A DNA stretch of 7,931 nucleotides from Treponema sp. (GTDB lineage: Bacteria > Spirochaetota > Spirochaetia > Treponematales > Treponemataceae): contig JAEDGP010000083.1 in assembly GCA_016297405.1 (NCBI GenBank), positions 1 to 7,931 of the forward strand. The letters run 5' to 3'. The notes under the pieces are model-generated. The model was not told where the DNA came from. It was given only the letters and a program-made list of their open reading frames with translations, and made no database searches. The position numbers and the translations under genes were made by a program. This document shows positions 7,353-7,931 of this stretch, one piece after another. Every line of letters begins with the position of its first letter. Positions within the stretch are counted from its first letter, which is position 1.

Positions 7353-7931
7353 CTACAGTTTCTTTTCCACTTCCTGAGCTTCCGTTATCAAAGCTTTTGC
7401 CAGATCCTGGTCGTCCAGTTTTGAAGCCATGATTTTCAGATCAAAGATTACTTTCTTTGCCAGTCTTCGTCCAGAAAGACTTTCAGAATCAGCGGTTACG
7501 TCAGAACTTACTGCGCCAATAGGCTGGGCTTTACGAAGGGATTTTGTCATCATCATAAGACCAGGTTTTCCAGAAAGTCTTGCAATAAGATAATCCAAAA
7601 GAAGTCTCATTCTTCCGCTCAGGAATTTCAATCGCAGATCTTCGGGCAAGTATTCTCCAAGTTCCTTGAGTTGGGAAAACAACTTTATTTCCTTTTCGAA
7701 TTTATGGGCATCTTCCTTATTCTCAAGCATTTGTCCAAGAACTGGCAACATATCAGAAACTTTATCCACAATGTTGCCGCACACAATTTCCGGACTTGAA
7801 TTGCCGAAATTCGGAAGGTTTTGGGCAGACAGATCCATATTCGCAAGCGGCTGGGAAACTGGCACAGATTGAGATGGAATCTGAACTACAGGAGTATTTT
7901 CGCCTTCCAAATGATCAATTTTCTTTTCTAC
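7353..7931 (-). CDS. Protein of unknown function, 3' part only (start outside the window)
   Basis: The reading frame is open from the right edge of the window to the TAG at 7353-7355, giving the last 192 residues. A TTG at 7910 could serve as a start, but the frame stays open before it with no good ribosome binding site, so I treat the gene as running off the edge. I do not recognise the family. The first 50 or so visible residues are rich in proline, glutamine, serine and asparagine and look like a flexible linker. The rest is predicted to be mostly helical and charged, with leucine-rich helices around VSDMLPVLGQML, FSQLKELGEYL and MRLLLDYLIARLSG, and a C-terminal helix ending in EVEKKL. No membrane segment or catalytic motif is visible. 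It ends 15 bases before the peptidase start, so the two are almost certainly cotranscribed. Confidence 0.8.
   Translation of the reverse strand, partial: VEKKIDHLEGENTPVVQIPSQSVPVSQPLANMDLSAQNLPNFGNSSPEIVCGNIVDKVSDMLPVLGQMLENKEDAHKFEKEIKLFSQLKELGEYLPEDLRLKFLSGRMRLLLDYLIARLSGKPGLMMMTKSLRKAQPIGAVSSDVTADSESLSGRRLAKKVIFDLKIMASKLDDQDLAKALITEAQEVEKKL

Overview
The window looks like a chromosomal segment of a moderately AT-rich Gram-negative-type bacterium, most likely a spirochaete of the genus Treponema. This rests on the overall style of the proteins: a MurJ that reads as spirochaete-like, a lipoprotein with a loose lipobox, and a c-di-GMP protein with a degenerate GGDEF domain. No ribosomal or tRNA marker is present, so the genus is an inference, not a reading.

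Layout: bases 1-96 are a short upstream region with an extended -10 promoter and a ribosome binding site. Bases 97-3048 (+) encode one large c-di-GMP signalling protein: receiver-like domain, degenerate GGDEF, intact EAL, then a long PAS-like C-terminal region. After an 84-base convergent gap, everything else is on the minus strand. Read in transcription order from the right edge, it runs: a partial protein of unknown function (7931-7353, start outside the window), an M24-family Xaa-Pro peptidase (7337-6204), the lipid II flippase MurJ (6201-4582) and a predicted lipoprotein of unknown function (4515-3133).

The first three minus-strand genes are separated by only 15 and 2 bases and are almost certainly one transcription unit. 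The lipoprotein follows after 66 bases that hold a near-consensus sigma-70 type promoter, so it can be transcribed separately as well as by read-through. MurJ works in peptidoglycan assembly, and the peptidase is probably a cytoplasmic housekeeping enzyme for proline-containing peptides. The GGDEF/EAL protein is transcribed independently and is predicted to degrade c-di-GMP in response to signals sensed by its flanking domains.

I see no mobile element, CRISPR array, RNA gene, phage or defence module, and no gene-free stretch longer than 300 bases. Nothing here amounts to a clearly new biological system. The parts most worth a second look are the lipoprotein of unknown function with its own strong promoter beside murJ, the partial unknown protein leading the operon, and the unusual domain order of the c-di-GMP protein.
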